Of a stretch of 38,045 nucleotides of DNA, positions 1 through 7,115 are shown piece by piece. Position numbers and translations under genes: made by a program. Every line of letters begins with the position of its first letter. Position 1 is the stretch's first letter. Source of the stretch: Candidatus Cloacimonadota bacterium (GTDB taxonomy: Bacteria; Cloacimonadota; Cloacimonadia; Cloacimonadales; Cloacimonadaceae). Where the stretch lies: NCBI GenBank assembly GCA_012728875.1, contig JAAYEF010000019.1, forward strand, positions 1-38,045, read 5' to 3'. The notes under the pieces are model-generated. The model made no database searches and was not told the origin of the DNA. It saw nothing but the letters and a program-made list of their open reading frames with translations.

Positions 1-74
1 GGCAAGACGGAGATCGTTTTGGATGCGATCTCCGTCAGGGCCTTGTTATGCCGTTGGATGAACTTCTTAGACAT
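1..74 (-). CDS. Start of an unidentified leftward prophage gene (partial, runs off the left edge)
   Basis: An open frame starts with ATG at 74-72 on the minus strand and stays open to base 1. It reads MSKKFIQRHNKALTEIASKT and then a few more residues, a plausible basic amphipathic N-terminus. It follows the small terminase-like gene in the same direction after a 215-nt gap, so in a Mu-like gene order it could begin a late or middle gene. The upstream purine stretch is G-rich but not a clean Shine-Dalgarno. No family can be recognised from about 24 residues. A perfect hairpin (6-36) falls inside the frame. Confidence 0.4.
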   Translation of the reverse strand, partial: MSKKFIQRHNKALTEIASKTISVL

Positions 75-249
75 AACCGTAAACACCCCCGACGCCTGGA
101 GGCGAAGGCGTCGGGGAACCGGATGGGGGAGGCAGGGTCCGGGATCTATGTAGCTGGAGATACATGGTTAAAGGGATCAGCGGAGCCGGTGGGAGCTGCT
201 CCGCTGTCGTGGAGGCAGGATGTCGTAGAGTTGCAGAAAGCGGCTCTAC
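6..249. other. Chain of GC-rich hairpins with GGA-containing loops
   Basis: Read on the + strand there are perfect inverted repeats at 6-16/26-36 (11 bp stem, 9-nt loop), 87-96/107-116 (10 bp, 10-nt loop) and 179-186/198-205 (8 bp, 11-nt loop). Weaker ones lie at 149-153/162-166 (5 bp) and 225-230/244-249 (6 bp). The first three strong loops and the 5-bp one each contain GGA or GGGA on the + strand. No convincing protein is encoded between 75 and 289. It may be a structured RNA on either strand, a leader or attenuator for the gene at the left edge, or protein-binding DNA. The function is unknown. Confidence 0.55.
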
Positions 250-289
250 TATTTGGAGGGTAGGTAGGGTGAGGAAAAACCTTTTCGGG

Positions 290-739
290 CTATCCATTTC
301 TTGTTCTCAAATACTCGGCTAAGTCCATCACAATGCCCTGGAATTGCTTGAGCAGAGTCTCGTGACCTTTTTCGATCATAAAGTCGGTAGCCTGATCCAG
401 AAAGCGCACGATATAGTCGTTCAACTCCTTGGAGGGCTCGGAGTCCTTCTGGTTCTGCTTGATCAAGCTGACCAGGCTCTGCAGGGCGGTATCGGCAGGG
501 TTCTTGGCATATTCTCTGAGTGCCTGGATGAGCGCTTTCTTGCGGGCTAAGCTGATCTCGTGATCAAGCTTGCGCTCTTCCTTGAACAGCTCATCCCATC
601 TGCCGCTCTTGATCCACTTGCGCACGGTGATAGCAGAAACCCCGAAGATCACCGCCAGCTCAAGTGGATCAGTCTTGCCATTCAAGTAGGCTTGCCTGCA
701 GTTGTCCCGCTTGATGCGGAACTCGATGGAGTTACTCAT
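290..739 (-). CDS. Small terminase-like HTH protein (Mu gp27/DUF1804-like)
   Basis: A 149-residue protein. Residues about 10-35 form a helix-turn-helix (LELAVIFGVSAITVRKW) and the rest is predicted helical and charged. Architecture and the 'variable N-terminal HTH then WDE, then long helices' pattern resemble Mu gp27-type proteins (DUF1804), thought to be the small terminase that recognises phage DNA for packaging. The start is placed at 739 because its ATG overlaps the stop of the preceding gene in the string ATGAGTAA, an arrangement repeated elsewhere in this operon. A longer reading from 844 would overlap that gene heavily and is unlikely. It could instead be a transcription regulator of the middle or late genes. 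Confidence 0.55.
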   Translation of the reverse strand: MSNSIEFRIKRDNCRQAYLNGKTDPLELAVIFGVSAITVRKWIKSGRWDELFKEERKLDHEISLARKKALIQALREYAKNPADTALQSLVSLIKQNQKDSEPSKELNDYIVRFLDQATDFMIEKGHETLLKQFQGIVMDLAEYLRTRNG

Positions 740-977
740 ATTCAGGACGCACCTTGTGACTTTCCAGATACTTGTTGATATCTTTGCCATGAACCCTAAG
801 CGGGCCTTTGTCGTTGATACGGACTGCGGGGAGAGGATCGCCAATGTTTCTGATCATACGATAGACGGTGGATCGGTCGACCCTTAATAGGGTGGCGATC
901 TCATCCGGTCTGTAGTATCTGTCTTTGAAACTATTCACACTCATCTCGTACTCTTCGATTTCTAATGTGCTCAACAT
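732..977 (-). CDS. AlpA/excisionase-like helix-turn-helix protein
   Basis: An 81-residue protein with a MerR/AlpA-type DNA-binding fold (HTH_17). The segment YYRPDEIATLLRVDRSTVYRMIRN is the classic 'select the binding module' motif, followed by a wing (GPLRVHGKDINKYL). Such proteins act as excisionase or transcription factors in phages and mobile elements. The start at 977 is chosen because AGGGAG lies 6-7 nt upstream; an upstream start at 1019 lacks one. Its stop overlaps the next gene by 8 nt. The position after gemA and DUF3164 is where Mu encodes its middle activator Mor, so a regulatory role at the early/late switch is a reasonable inference, but there is no sequence similarity I can claim to Mor. 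Confidence 0.65.
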   Translation of the reverse strand: MLSTLEIEEYEMSVNSFKDRYYRPDEIATLLRVDRSTVYRMIRNIGDPLPAVRINDKGPLRVHGKDINKYLESHKVRPEYE

Positions 978-1028
978 CACTAGCTCCCTGTTTTTGGTCA
1001 AAACCTGCTGCCTAAACATGCGACAGAA

Positions 1029-1640
1029 TTACAGGGCACTGAAGTTCAGCACGATTTTGTTGTAGTTGCCGGATTCGTCTTTGACCGCAAACGAGACGTA
1101 CTGCTTGGTGGAGGTGACCATGATGGCCTTATCGATTAGGTCCATGGCTTCCTTCCAGACCGGGTCCTTGATCTTGTAGCGGCGCAGAGCGAAGATGCGG
1201 TAGCGGGCAAGCTGGCCGCGTTTATCTACCTGAAAGGCTTCGTTGATGATGGCCTTGAGATTGTCGCTGGAATCGGCGGACCAGGCTTTGATGCATTCGT
1301 CTATCTTTTGTTTGGCGAGCTGCAGTTCGATGCCGAACTGAATCTTTTCCCGAAAGCGCAGCTCGACGCGGAATTTCTCATCAAAGCTGATAAGCAGGGC
1401 ATTGCCCTTCCACTCGAGTCCGTTTCTGCGGGCGGCATCGTTGAGGTATTTCTCAATGATTTGGATCATTTTCTGTTTATCGGAGATGATCCGTTCCTGC
1501 AGCTTGAGTGCGTAGTCCATGGTTTTCTTGACTGTAGCATCCTTTTCAACTATTTCGGGCTGCAGTACCTTAACCGGAATTACTCTGCCTTGGGCATCGG
1601 TTAAAGTACGTTCTTTAGATGTCTTGCTCGTTTTACTCAT
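1029..1640 (-). CDS. DUF3164 family Mu-like phage protein
   Basis: A 203-residue protein matching the DUF3164 pattern found in Mu-like prophages: an N-terminal 'D..GR..P...+.P....+D..V...+..+A..L...+...K' region (residues 14-70), a central stretch ending LRFREKIQFGIELQLAKQKI, then W, and a C-terminal domain with RIFALRRYKIKDPVWKEAMDLI. The molecular function is unknown; the family travels with gemA and the transposase genes. The start at 1640 is fixed by AAGGAGG about 6 nt upstream and an 8-nt ATGAGTAA overlap with the end of gemA. A longer frame to 1682 is not needed. Confidence 0.75.
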   Translation of the reverse strand: MSKTSKTSKERTLTDAQGRVIPVKVLQPEIVEKDATVKKTMDYALKLQERIISDKQKMIQIIEKYLNDAARRNGLEWKGNALLISFDEKFRVELRFREKIQFGIELQLAKQKIDECIKAWSADSSDNLKAIINEAFQVDKRGQLARYRIFALRRYKIKDPVWKEAMDLIDKAIMVTSTKQYVSFAVKDESGNYNKIVLNFSAL

Positions 1641-2070
1641 GTGAATCCTCCTTAGGATCAGTTTGTTTATTTGTTTGAGCATTTGTGTTTGCTTGGTCGA
1701 TATAGGTCCGGAACATGGCGATCACCGCTTTGCGCTCATTTTGATCGAGCAGGTTCCAGTGGCTTTTGGAATAACGTTTGAATAAGAAGGCCCTCAAATG
1801 CGGCTCAGTCCAGCCAGCTTGTTTCATAAGCGCATGCATGTACTTGCCCTGCCTGTCATAGTTGTATTCAAGCGGTCTGCCATGATTGCGGTATTTAAGC
1901 ATTAAAGACTTGATTTCGAGCAGTTTATCCTCGGAAAGTTTTGTGAGCGAATCGCCATAACCGAGGCCTTTGATGATGAATTTGAACGCTTCCAACGGCC
2001 AATGGAACTTCTTGACCCTGAGGCCGTGAATCTGTTGACGCAGCTTTCGTTCTCGTTGTTCCTGAGTCAT
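1633..2070 (-). CDS. gemA: GemA-like protein (DUF1018)
   Basis: A 145-residue protein of the GemA/Mu gp16 type. The typical elements are an N-terminal basic helix, a 'W..EAFKFIIKGLGYGDSLTKLSEDKLLEIKSLM' block near residues 25-60 and the KYMHALMKQAGW...LRAFLFKRYSKSHWNLLDQNERKAVIAMFR region. In Mu, GemA modulates host gene expression and DNA supercoiling during early lytic growth; here this is inferred from family and context only. GGGAGGG lies about 8 nt upstream of the ATG. The tail is Asn/Thr/Gln-rich and overlaps the next gene. Confidence 0.8.
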   Translation of the reverse strand: MTQEQRERKLRQQIHGLRVKKFHWPLEAFKFIIKGLGYGDSLTKLSEDKLLEIKSLMLKYRNHGRPLEYNYDRQGKYMHALMKQAGWTEPHLRAFLFKRYSKSHWNLLDQNERKAVIAMFRTYIDQANTNAQTNKQTDPKEDSHE

Positions 2071-2085
2071 AGAATGCCCTCCCTT

Positions 2086-2709
2086 TTAGATGGAATATAG
2101 CCTTTTAATGTTGGCAGCCATGATCTCCGCCATAGCATGGGCCTGCTTGTGGATTCTGGAAACTCTTTCCCATTCCGCCTTACGAGCTTCCAGGCGGTCT
2201 TGGTATTCCTTGGGTGTTTCAGTTTTAGGCTGGCGAGGCTGCTTCTGTTTAGGGTTGAGTGTGCCTAAAACACCCTTTTTGATCACTTTGCCCAGACCGC
2301 TTAAATCGGCTTCTGGCTTCACGTAGTAGGCTTGGTTAAAGCCGATGGCATCGATGGATGCCAGAGCTTCCAGATAGACATAGACCCACTGACGACTACG
2401 GGGGAAATCGGCCGCCAAACTCCGGATCGAAGTATAGCGGCCCCGTTCAATCAAAGCAAGCAGTTCCCGGGCGGCTTGCCGATCAAATTTCCAAGTGCCC
2501 TTCTGCCGGTAGCAGACATCTGGGTTATAGCGGCCGGCTTTCACAAAGATACCGGGGCTGAGTTCTTTGATCCTGCCCGCCTGTTTGAGTTCCGCCAATA
2601 ACTGTATGACGGCAGCGGTGTCCGCTCCAGTGAAGGACGCAGCCGTTTGGGCAGTGAAGGGCTTGCGGTAGCTTCTGATGAAGTTGGAGACGAGTTCACT
2701 CAAGGTCAT
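2086..2709 (-). CDS. Winged-helix protein of the Mu-like early operon
   Basis: A 207-residue protein not assignable to a named family. Residues 1-58 look like a winged helix (FTAQTAASFTGADTAAVIQL then AGRIKELSPGIFVKAGRY). Residues 75-130 look like a second HTH (SIRSLAADFPRSRQWVYVYLEAL). The basic Pro/Lys/Gln stretch after residue 150 leads into a C-terminal helix. It starts in a 4-nt ATGA overlap with the end of the MuB-type ATPase and precedes gemA, so it belongs to the transposition/early module. A DNA-binding accessory or regulatory role is inferred from the two HTH-like regions. Confidence 0.6.
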   Translation of the reverse strand: MTLSELVSNFIRSYRKPFTAQTAASFTGADTAAVIQLLAELKQAGRIKELSPGIFVKAGRYNPDVCYRQKGTWKFDRQAARELLALIERGRYTSIRSLAADFPRSRQWVYVYLEALASIDAIGFNQAYYVKPEADLSGLGKVIKKGVLGTLNPKQKQPRQPKTETPKEYQDRLEARKAEWERVSRIHKQAHAMAEIMAANIKRLYSI

Positions 2710-3419
2710 CGTGCTTCCTCAAGGTCGATCACGTTAGCTGTTTGTGTCGCGGCCTTCTGGTTGCTTTCCATTGAATACATCATCTTGATGGCCTTGCGGA
2801 GGTTGCCTCGGCAGTTCTGGTAGATCTGAGTGACCATCAGTTCGGTGACCGGGATGTCCATGATCTCTTCCACGATCAGCCTGACGTCCTTTTTCGTGGC
2901 AGGCTTGAATTCCACGAAGGCGTTGCAGCGGTCAAAGTAGTGTTCGTTGAGCCTGGCGAGACGGTCTCGGGCAGTCTGCATGCCCACCAGGATCACGATC
3001 ACCAGCGTCTCATCCACGATGTCTCTGATTGCGCCTAAGAGCTTAGGCTGGTTGAAGGCGTAGTCGATCTCGTCGATGATGATCACCGTCTGCGGATGAT
3101 CCTCCAAGATTTCCATGCAGAGTTTGAAGACGTTTTCAGTTGTTCCGGAGGGGATTACGTCGTTGATGTCAAAGTATTCGTACAGGGTACTCAGCAGCTT
3201 AACCGAGAAGGTTTTAGCAGTGGTGAAAGCCTCCAGCCTGAGGTAGATGTAGCCCCGCTGAAAGGCGGTACGTTGCGCATAAGTGGTCTTGCCCAAGCCG
3301 GGACGGCCGTAGAGCAGACCCAGTCCCACCATTTCCGCCTGCGGGCGGTTGATGAGGTAGTTGATGCATTGATCGGCTTCAACTACGTTGCCGATTCGGA
3401 TCAGTTGGTTCTGTTTCAT
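2706..3419 (-). CDS. MuB-type AAA+ ATPase, transposition target selector
   Basis: A 237-residue AAA+ ATPase of the MuB/TniB/IstB-like group. It has a Walker A (LLYGRPGLGKTTYAQR, about residues 35-50), a Walker B (QTVIIIDEIDY, about 110-120), a sensor-like ILVGMQT and a C-terminal NCRGNLRKAIKMM segment typical of the small AAA+ lid. In Mu, MuB coats target DNA in the ATP state, stimulates MuA and gives target immunity. It is shorter than Mu's own B protein (about 312 aa) and lacks an obvious N-terminal HTH. GGAGG lies 6 nt upstream of the ATG, and it sits directly downstream of the transposase, as in Mu. Confidence 0.85.
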   Translation of the reverse strand: MKQNQLIRIGNVVEADQCINYLINRPQAEMVGLGLLYGRPGLGKTTYAQRTAFQRGYIYLRLEAFTTAKTFSVKLLSTLYEYFDINDVIPSGTTENVFKLCMEILEDHPQTVIIIDEIDYAFNQPKLLGAIRDIVDETLVIVILVGMQTARDRLARLNEHYFDRCNAFVEFKPATKKDVRLIVEEIMDIPVTELMVTQIYQNCRGNLRKAIKMMYSMESNQKAATQTANVIDLEEAR

Positions 3420-3431
3420 TGATATCCTCCA

Positions 3432-5516
3432 TTATTTAATGCCAATGAATCGAAGCATCTCTTCAAAGGTCTTTTCTTTGGGTTTGATTTCCCCATCATC
3501 GTCTATCTGCTTGGGCTTATTCTGCTCAAGACGGTTGGGAAGTTTTTGCATCGCTTGTTTTTCAAGTACTTCCATCACCTGCTCGGGTCCCGGTTCGGGA
3601 GCTTTGATCGCAGGCGGCTGGATGAAAGTCGGGTTGGCTTCGTCGGGAGCCAGGATCAGCGGTTTGATATAGGCATCGACCACTTCCTGAGTCTGCTTCA
3701 GAGTCAGCCGGGTGCGATCGGCAATCTGCTTCTGGTGCCGTTTGATGGCTTTGTATTCTTTCTTGACCTCCGCCACCGAAACTGGATTCTCCAGATCGAG
3801 ATGGATAAACGGGTCAACTGCCTTACGCAGTTCGGCTTGGCAGATAAAGTTGTCCAGCAGGTCATAGACCAGTATCCAGCGTGCGTCGGAAGGATCGTAG
3901 CGGATCAGGACTTCTTTGCCCATGTGTTCGATCAGTTCCAGATTCCAGTACTGCATCTTATTGATCACGATTCCGTTGTTGCGCAGTGTCTTGCGCAGTG
4001 TGGTCAGCATCAGGAAGTTGAGCCTGCCAGCTTCGATTCTGCGTTCATCTGGGACCGGATGTGAACTGAACACCTGCCAGGGTGTCTTGCCTCCCAGTCC
4101 GCTGTGAGGCTCTTCTCCATACATATAACGGACATAGAAGCCGATCATCCGCATCGCCTCCTCCAAGGTGGGCGGCTGGGCCTCGTACATCTTGCGTGCC
4201 CACTTCTCATTACGCATCAAAGTGGCGGGCTTATCTGCAACTGATGCTCCCCGGAAGCTGCTGACGAAGCGTTCAAAGCGTTCCTGGAAGGTCTTGAAGA
4301 AGCGTTCGATGATCTTGGCTTTGGCATTGTAGCTTTCGGCGAAGACCACGTTGATCCCCAGGCGGGGGAAGATACCCGCTAGTTCGCTGCTGAGATCATG
4401 ACCCTCCCATTTCTCATTGAACAGCTTGGACCTGAAGGCTTTGCCGTTATCAAGGTAGACCGCCTTGGGCACTCCCTGATAGTTGAGGAAGGCATTACGG
4501 AAGGCAAGCTGGATATGCTGGCTGTCTTCGGTATAGGCCAGCGATGCGCCCACCGGATATCGGGAAGCCCAGTCGAAGACCATGATCATGGTCATTCTCA
4601 CCGGCTTGCCCGTCTTGGGGCTGATGATGTCGAAAGCCAGCGTATGTCCATCCGCCACCCAGACCTGACCGACCTCAAGCAGATCGTTGTCCCGTATAAT
4701 CGTTTTCACGATCTCCTCAGCTACCGCCTTGCTCCCGTGCCGGGCTTGGGTCCAGATGGCGAGGTTGTTCTTTCTGTAGTCTTGGCACCAGCGTCTTAGG
4801 GTCGGGATCGAGCTTGGCGAATCCAGGCTGCCCAGTCTGGCGAAGGCTTTTACAGTAGCTACCGCCGAGCCGATCTTGATCTTCTGCGGGGAGAGCAGCA
4901 GTTTTAAGAGAAACTGCTGTTCCATAAAGGTGACCTTGCGCCCCCTCGTCCGGTTCTTGCTCTTGTGGATCAAGGCGAACATATCCCGGTTGTTTTCTAA
5001 GTAGGCATCCACCCACTTACGCAGGGAGCGTTCGCTGCGCTTGCCCCGTATCAAGTAGAGTTCGGGCAGGAGTCTGCCAGCGTTGTATTCCTGGTTAATC
5101 TGCCGCCAAGCCTCTAACTTGGCTTCTGATTCGTTGACGAGTTCGATAGCGGTCTCGCAGAATTGGGAGAGCAGCTGCGCCTCGTTCATGCAGCTGAGCA
5201 GTTCCTTATCCTGCGGGACAAGATCAAGCTCTTCAGGCTGATCGTCTAAAGACGGTTCGGCAAGCGCTGTTTCCATCTGAGGAGGCGTCATGACAGGTTC
5301 GTCCATTTTCGCCTCCTCTTCCTTATATAGGGATGGGGGTTCTTTCTCGAGGGGGAATCTGGTCACCAGCTCCAGCGGCACCGGCTCACCCGTTTGAGAA
5401 TTGTGCGGGATGATCATGATCCGGCTGCCGGCTTTGACTGCCGCGAACAATTCCGCATAGTTTTCGGCGTAACCTTCCCAGTCGATCATGGGGTAGAGGT
5501 CGTCACTCTTTTCCAT
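3432..5516 (-). CDS. MuA-type DDE transposase
   Basis: A 694-residue transposase of the MuA/rve superfamily. The catalytic triad reads D289 (VWVADGH), D356 (YLDNGKAF) and E404 (AKIIERFFKTF); the D-D spacing of 67 is the same as in Mu (D269, D336). Two HTH-like segments precede it (RSERSLRKWVDAYL near 161-174, SIPTLRRWCQDY near 236-247), fitting the end-binding domains I-beta and I-gamma. After the core come a beta-barrel-like region and a charged C-terminus ending FEEMLRFIGIK, where MuA contacts MuB and ClpX. The first 100 residues are Pro/Glu-rich and show no enhancer-binding winged helix. The start overlaps the upstream HTH gene by 14 nt. Confidence 0.92.
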   Translation of the reverse strand: MEKSDDLYPMIDWEGYAENYAELFAAVKAGSRIMIIPHNSQTGEPVPLELVTRFPLEKEPPSLYKEEEAKMDEPVMTPPQMETALAEPSLDDQPEELDLVPQDKELLSCMNEAQLLSQFCETAIELVNESEAKLEAWRQINQEYNAGRLLPELYLIRGKRSERSLRKWVDAYLENNRDMFALIHKSKNRTRGRKVTFMEQQFLLKLLLSPQKIKIGSAVATVKAFARLGSLDSPSSIPTLRRWCQDYRKNNLAIWTQARHGSKAVAEEIVKTIIRDNDLLEVGQVWVADGHTLAFDIISPKTGKPVRMTMIMVFDWASRYPVGASLAYTEDSQHIQLAFRNAFLNYQGVPKAVYLDNGKAFRSKLFNEKWEGHDLSSELAGIFPRLGINVVFAESYNAKAKIIERFFKTFQERFERFVSSFRGASVADKPATLMRNEKWARKMYEAQPPTLEEAMRMIGFYVRYMYGEEPHSGLGGKTPWQVFSSHPVPDERRIEAGRLNFLMLTTLRKTLRNNGIVINKMQYWNLELIEHMGKEVLIRYDPSDARWILVYDLLDNFICQAELRKAVDPFIHLDLENPVSVAEVKKEYKAIKRHQKQIADRTRLTLKQTQEVVDAYIKPLILAPDEANPTFIQPPAIKAPEPGPEQVMEVLEKQAMQKLPNRLEQNKPKQIDDDGEIKPKEKTFEEMLRFIGIK

Positions 5517-6117
5517 GCTCCACCTTCTTGTCTTTGCTGTATGAGATGACGAACAGGCAGCCGGGCTGACAACCGTCCAGGATGATGCGCTCCTGCTTTA
5601 AACAGACGGGACGCTCTTTGCGTCTGCGGCAGTAGGCCTTATCCAGGTCTGCCAGTTCTTGACCTGAGGCGATAAAGAGCTTGGCGATGCGATAACCGCC
5701 GCTCTCCACCACTCGTTTAACTGCGATAAAGGTTCCGTCAGCGACCATGCGCCTGACAGTCTTAATCGACTTGTCGTACAGGGCGGCCACCCGAGCGAGG
5801 GGCAGCCATAAGATTTGAACTTCCTTCTCCATTGCGTAACCTTCCAAATTCAGAAAACCACTTGGACAAATTCCAGCTTCTGTCCTAAAACCACTTGGAC
5901 AAAAAGTGGAACCACTTGGACAAAATCGGGCACCACTTGGACATTTTTCGGAGCACTTGGACAAAAATTCGCAAAGTGCAGTGGCATTGTGGTCGGAAGC
6001 TATACGCAGAGAGAGGTGCGGGCTTTTTTGTCCAAGTGGTTCCTCAAATAAAACCACTTGGACATTCTTGGCGGGGCAGTCGGAACAACTGCTTTTAATC
6101 CGCTTTTTTGCACTCAT
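5503..6117 (-). CDS. Cys-rich, winged-HTH early protein at the ner position
   Basis: The frame starting at 6117 gives 204 residues. It has a strong GGAGG 5 nt upstream and is the first start after a candidate early promoter at 6347-6317. Residues 1-95 are Cys-rich (SSCSDC; four copies of CPSG), encoded by the repeated CCACTTGGACA DNA motif. Residues 96-204, from MEKEVQ, carry a HTH (VAALYDKSIKTVRRMVADG) plus wing (VESGGYRIAKL), reminiscent of DNA-binding domains that bind Mu operators. An internal start at 5832 with GGAAGG 7 nt upstream would give a 109-residue protein lacking the Cys-rich part; both may be used. It overlaps the transposase start by 14 nt. The role is possibly Ner-like or a detached transposase enhancer-binding domain. 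No named family is recognised. Confidence 0.6.
   Translation of the reverse strand: MSAKKRIKSSCSDCPAKNVQVVLFEEPLGQKSPHLSLRIASDHNATALCEFLSKCSEKCPSGARFCPSGSTFCPSGFRTEAGICPSGFLNLEGYAMEKEVQILWLPLARVAALYDKSIKTVRRMVADGTFIAVKRVVESGGYRIAKLFIASGQELADLDKAYCRRRKERPVCLKQERIILDGCQPGCLFVISYSKDKKVEHGKE
5858..6064. repeat. Seven-copy CCACTTGGACA array in the phage control region
   Basis: Copies of CCACTTGGACA(A) begin at 5858, 5891, 5912, 5933 and 5953 (variant GCACTTGGACA) and 6054 on the + strand, with one inverted copy at 6030-6039. Four neighbouring copies are spaced 21, 21 and 20 bp, two helical turns, and the next is 33 bp away, so they present on about one face of the DNA. One copy each at 7207 and, inverted, 7272-7281 lies near the presumed phage end. 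This is the expected pattern for a transposase or repressor binding array; which protein binds is not determined. Confidence 0.8.
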
Positions 6118-6374
6118 TCTAACCTCCATGAGCATAGTGTTATGGGTGCTAACTTCCTGACCGGCAAGTTCTTGGGAAGTCCTTTCTGCGAGTTGGCGGA
6201 AGAATCCGCCAAGTATTTTCAGGCTTCCCGACTTGACGGCACGAATGCCAGCCAAAATCACCTTGCCGAAAAATAAACATTGACACATCTATGGGGAACA
6301 TTTAGCTTGTTCTGTAGCTATACTGATAACCGTCTGGAAATTGTCAATAATATTATAATACATAAGGAGTGATC
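6118..6374. promoter_or_regulatory. Divergent control region between early operon and repressor
   Basis: This 257-bp gap holds candidate face-to-face promoters. On the minus strand TTGACA (6347-6342) and TATAGC (6322-6317), 19 bp apart, would drive the early operon. On the plus strand TTGACA (6280-6285) with a weak TAGCTT 17 bp downstream (6303-6308) would drive the repressor. Between and over them lie two overlapping palindromes, GAACA-N7-TGTTC (6296-6312) and TAGCT-N8-AGCTA (6303-6320), good candidates for the operator of a LexA/cI-type dimer. AAGGAG at 6364-6369 serves the repressor start. Promoter calls are by eye and tentative. Confidence 0.45.
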
Positions 6375-7115
6375 ATGGGCCGCGAAGGAATCGGAGATCG
6401 ACTGGTAAAAGTCATTAAAATGATGAAGTTAAAAAACTATGAGTTCGCCGAAAAATTTAATGTTTCGCCTGTTACTTTATCCCGTTACAAATCCGGACAG
6501 AGACTGCCGGAACCCAATTTTTTGATATCTTTGACAGAAGCTCAGGTCAACGTGAATTGGCTGCTTACCGGGGAAGGTGCCATGCAGATCGTGAAGGATT
6601 TCGACGGCTGGATGAAGGAGAGGCTGGAGCAAAAACTCAAGGTCGTAGACAGCCGCACTGGGTTAATTGAAGCTCCCACAATAGATTATACTCGCACCGT
6701 AAACTACACAATTCTTGGCGAAATTGCCGCCGGCCCCAGAGAACATATCGCAGACTTCCGGCGTTTAGGCGAGAGCATAGAAATTCCGAGGACTCTCGTG
6801 CCTGGAAACATAGATAAATACATGGCTTTCAGGGTGAACGGCCGCAGTATGGAACCCAATATCATGCATGAGGACATCGTGCTGCTCATGCAAACCTATG
6901 ACTGGGAATTTGCCAATGGAAAAGTGGCTGCGGTACGATCCGGCGACGGGGTCACACTTAAGAGAATCATCCTCGATCCAAAGAATAGCCGCGTTATTTT
7001 GCAACCATTTAACTTGGACTATGAGGTCCAGATATTAGACGCTGATCAGGGTGACGATGCATTTCTGATTGGTGTTTTGTCACTTCAGTTGCGGCTTTTT
7101 GAACTTCGACATTGA
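6375..7115 (+). CDS. LexA/cI-type phage repressor with S24 self-cleavage domain
   Basis: A 246-residue repressor. Residues 5-45 hold a HTH (FAEKFNVSPVTLSRYKSGQ), followed by a linker. From about 110 there is a peptidase S24/LexA domain with cleavage bond Ala119-Gly120 (EIAAGPRE), nucleophile Ser158 (NGRSMEPN) and general-base Lys196 (GVTLKRI). The 38-residue Ser-Lys spacing matches LexA. It is expected to hold the prophage silent and to self-cleave with RecA filament after DNA damage. The ATG at 6375 is preceded by AAGGAG at 5 nt; a GTG two codons upstream is less likely. It stands divergent from the transposase operon, as Mu c does, but Mu c itself lacks this S24 domain. Confidence 0.88.
   Translation: MGREGIGDRLVKVIKMMKLKNYEFAEKFNVSPVTLSRYKSGQRLPEPNFLISLTEAQVNVNWLLTGEGAMQIVKDFDGWMKERLEQKLKVVDSRTGLIEAPTIDYTRTVNYTILGEIAAGPREHIADFRRLGESIEIPRTLVPGNIDKYMAFRVNGRSMEPNIMHEDIVLLMQTYDWEFANGKVAAVRSGDGVTLKRIILDPKNSRVILQPFNLDYEVQILDADQGDDAFLIGVLSLQLRLFELRH

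Noticed and set aside
67..297. Minus-strand frame of 76 codons across the hairpin region
   Set aside because: Pro/Ser/Thr-rich with no fold pattern; the hairpins and G-rich bias explain the open frame.
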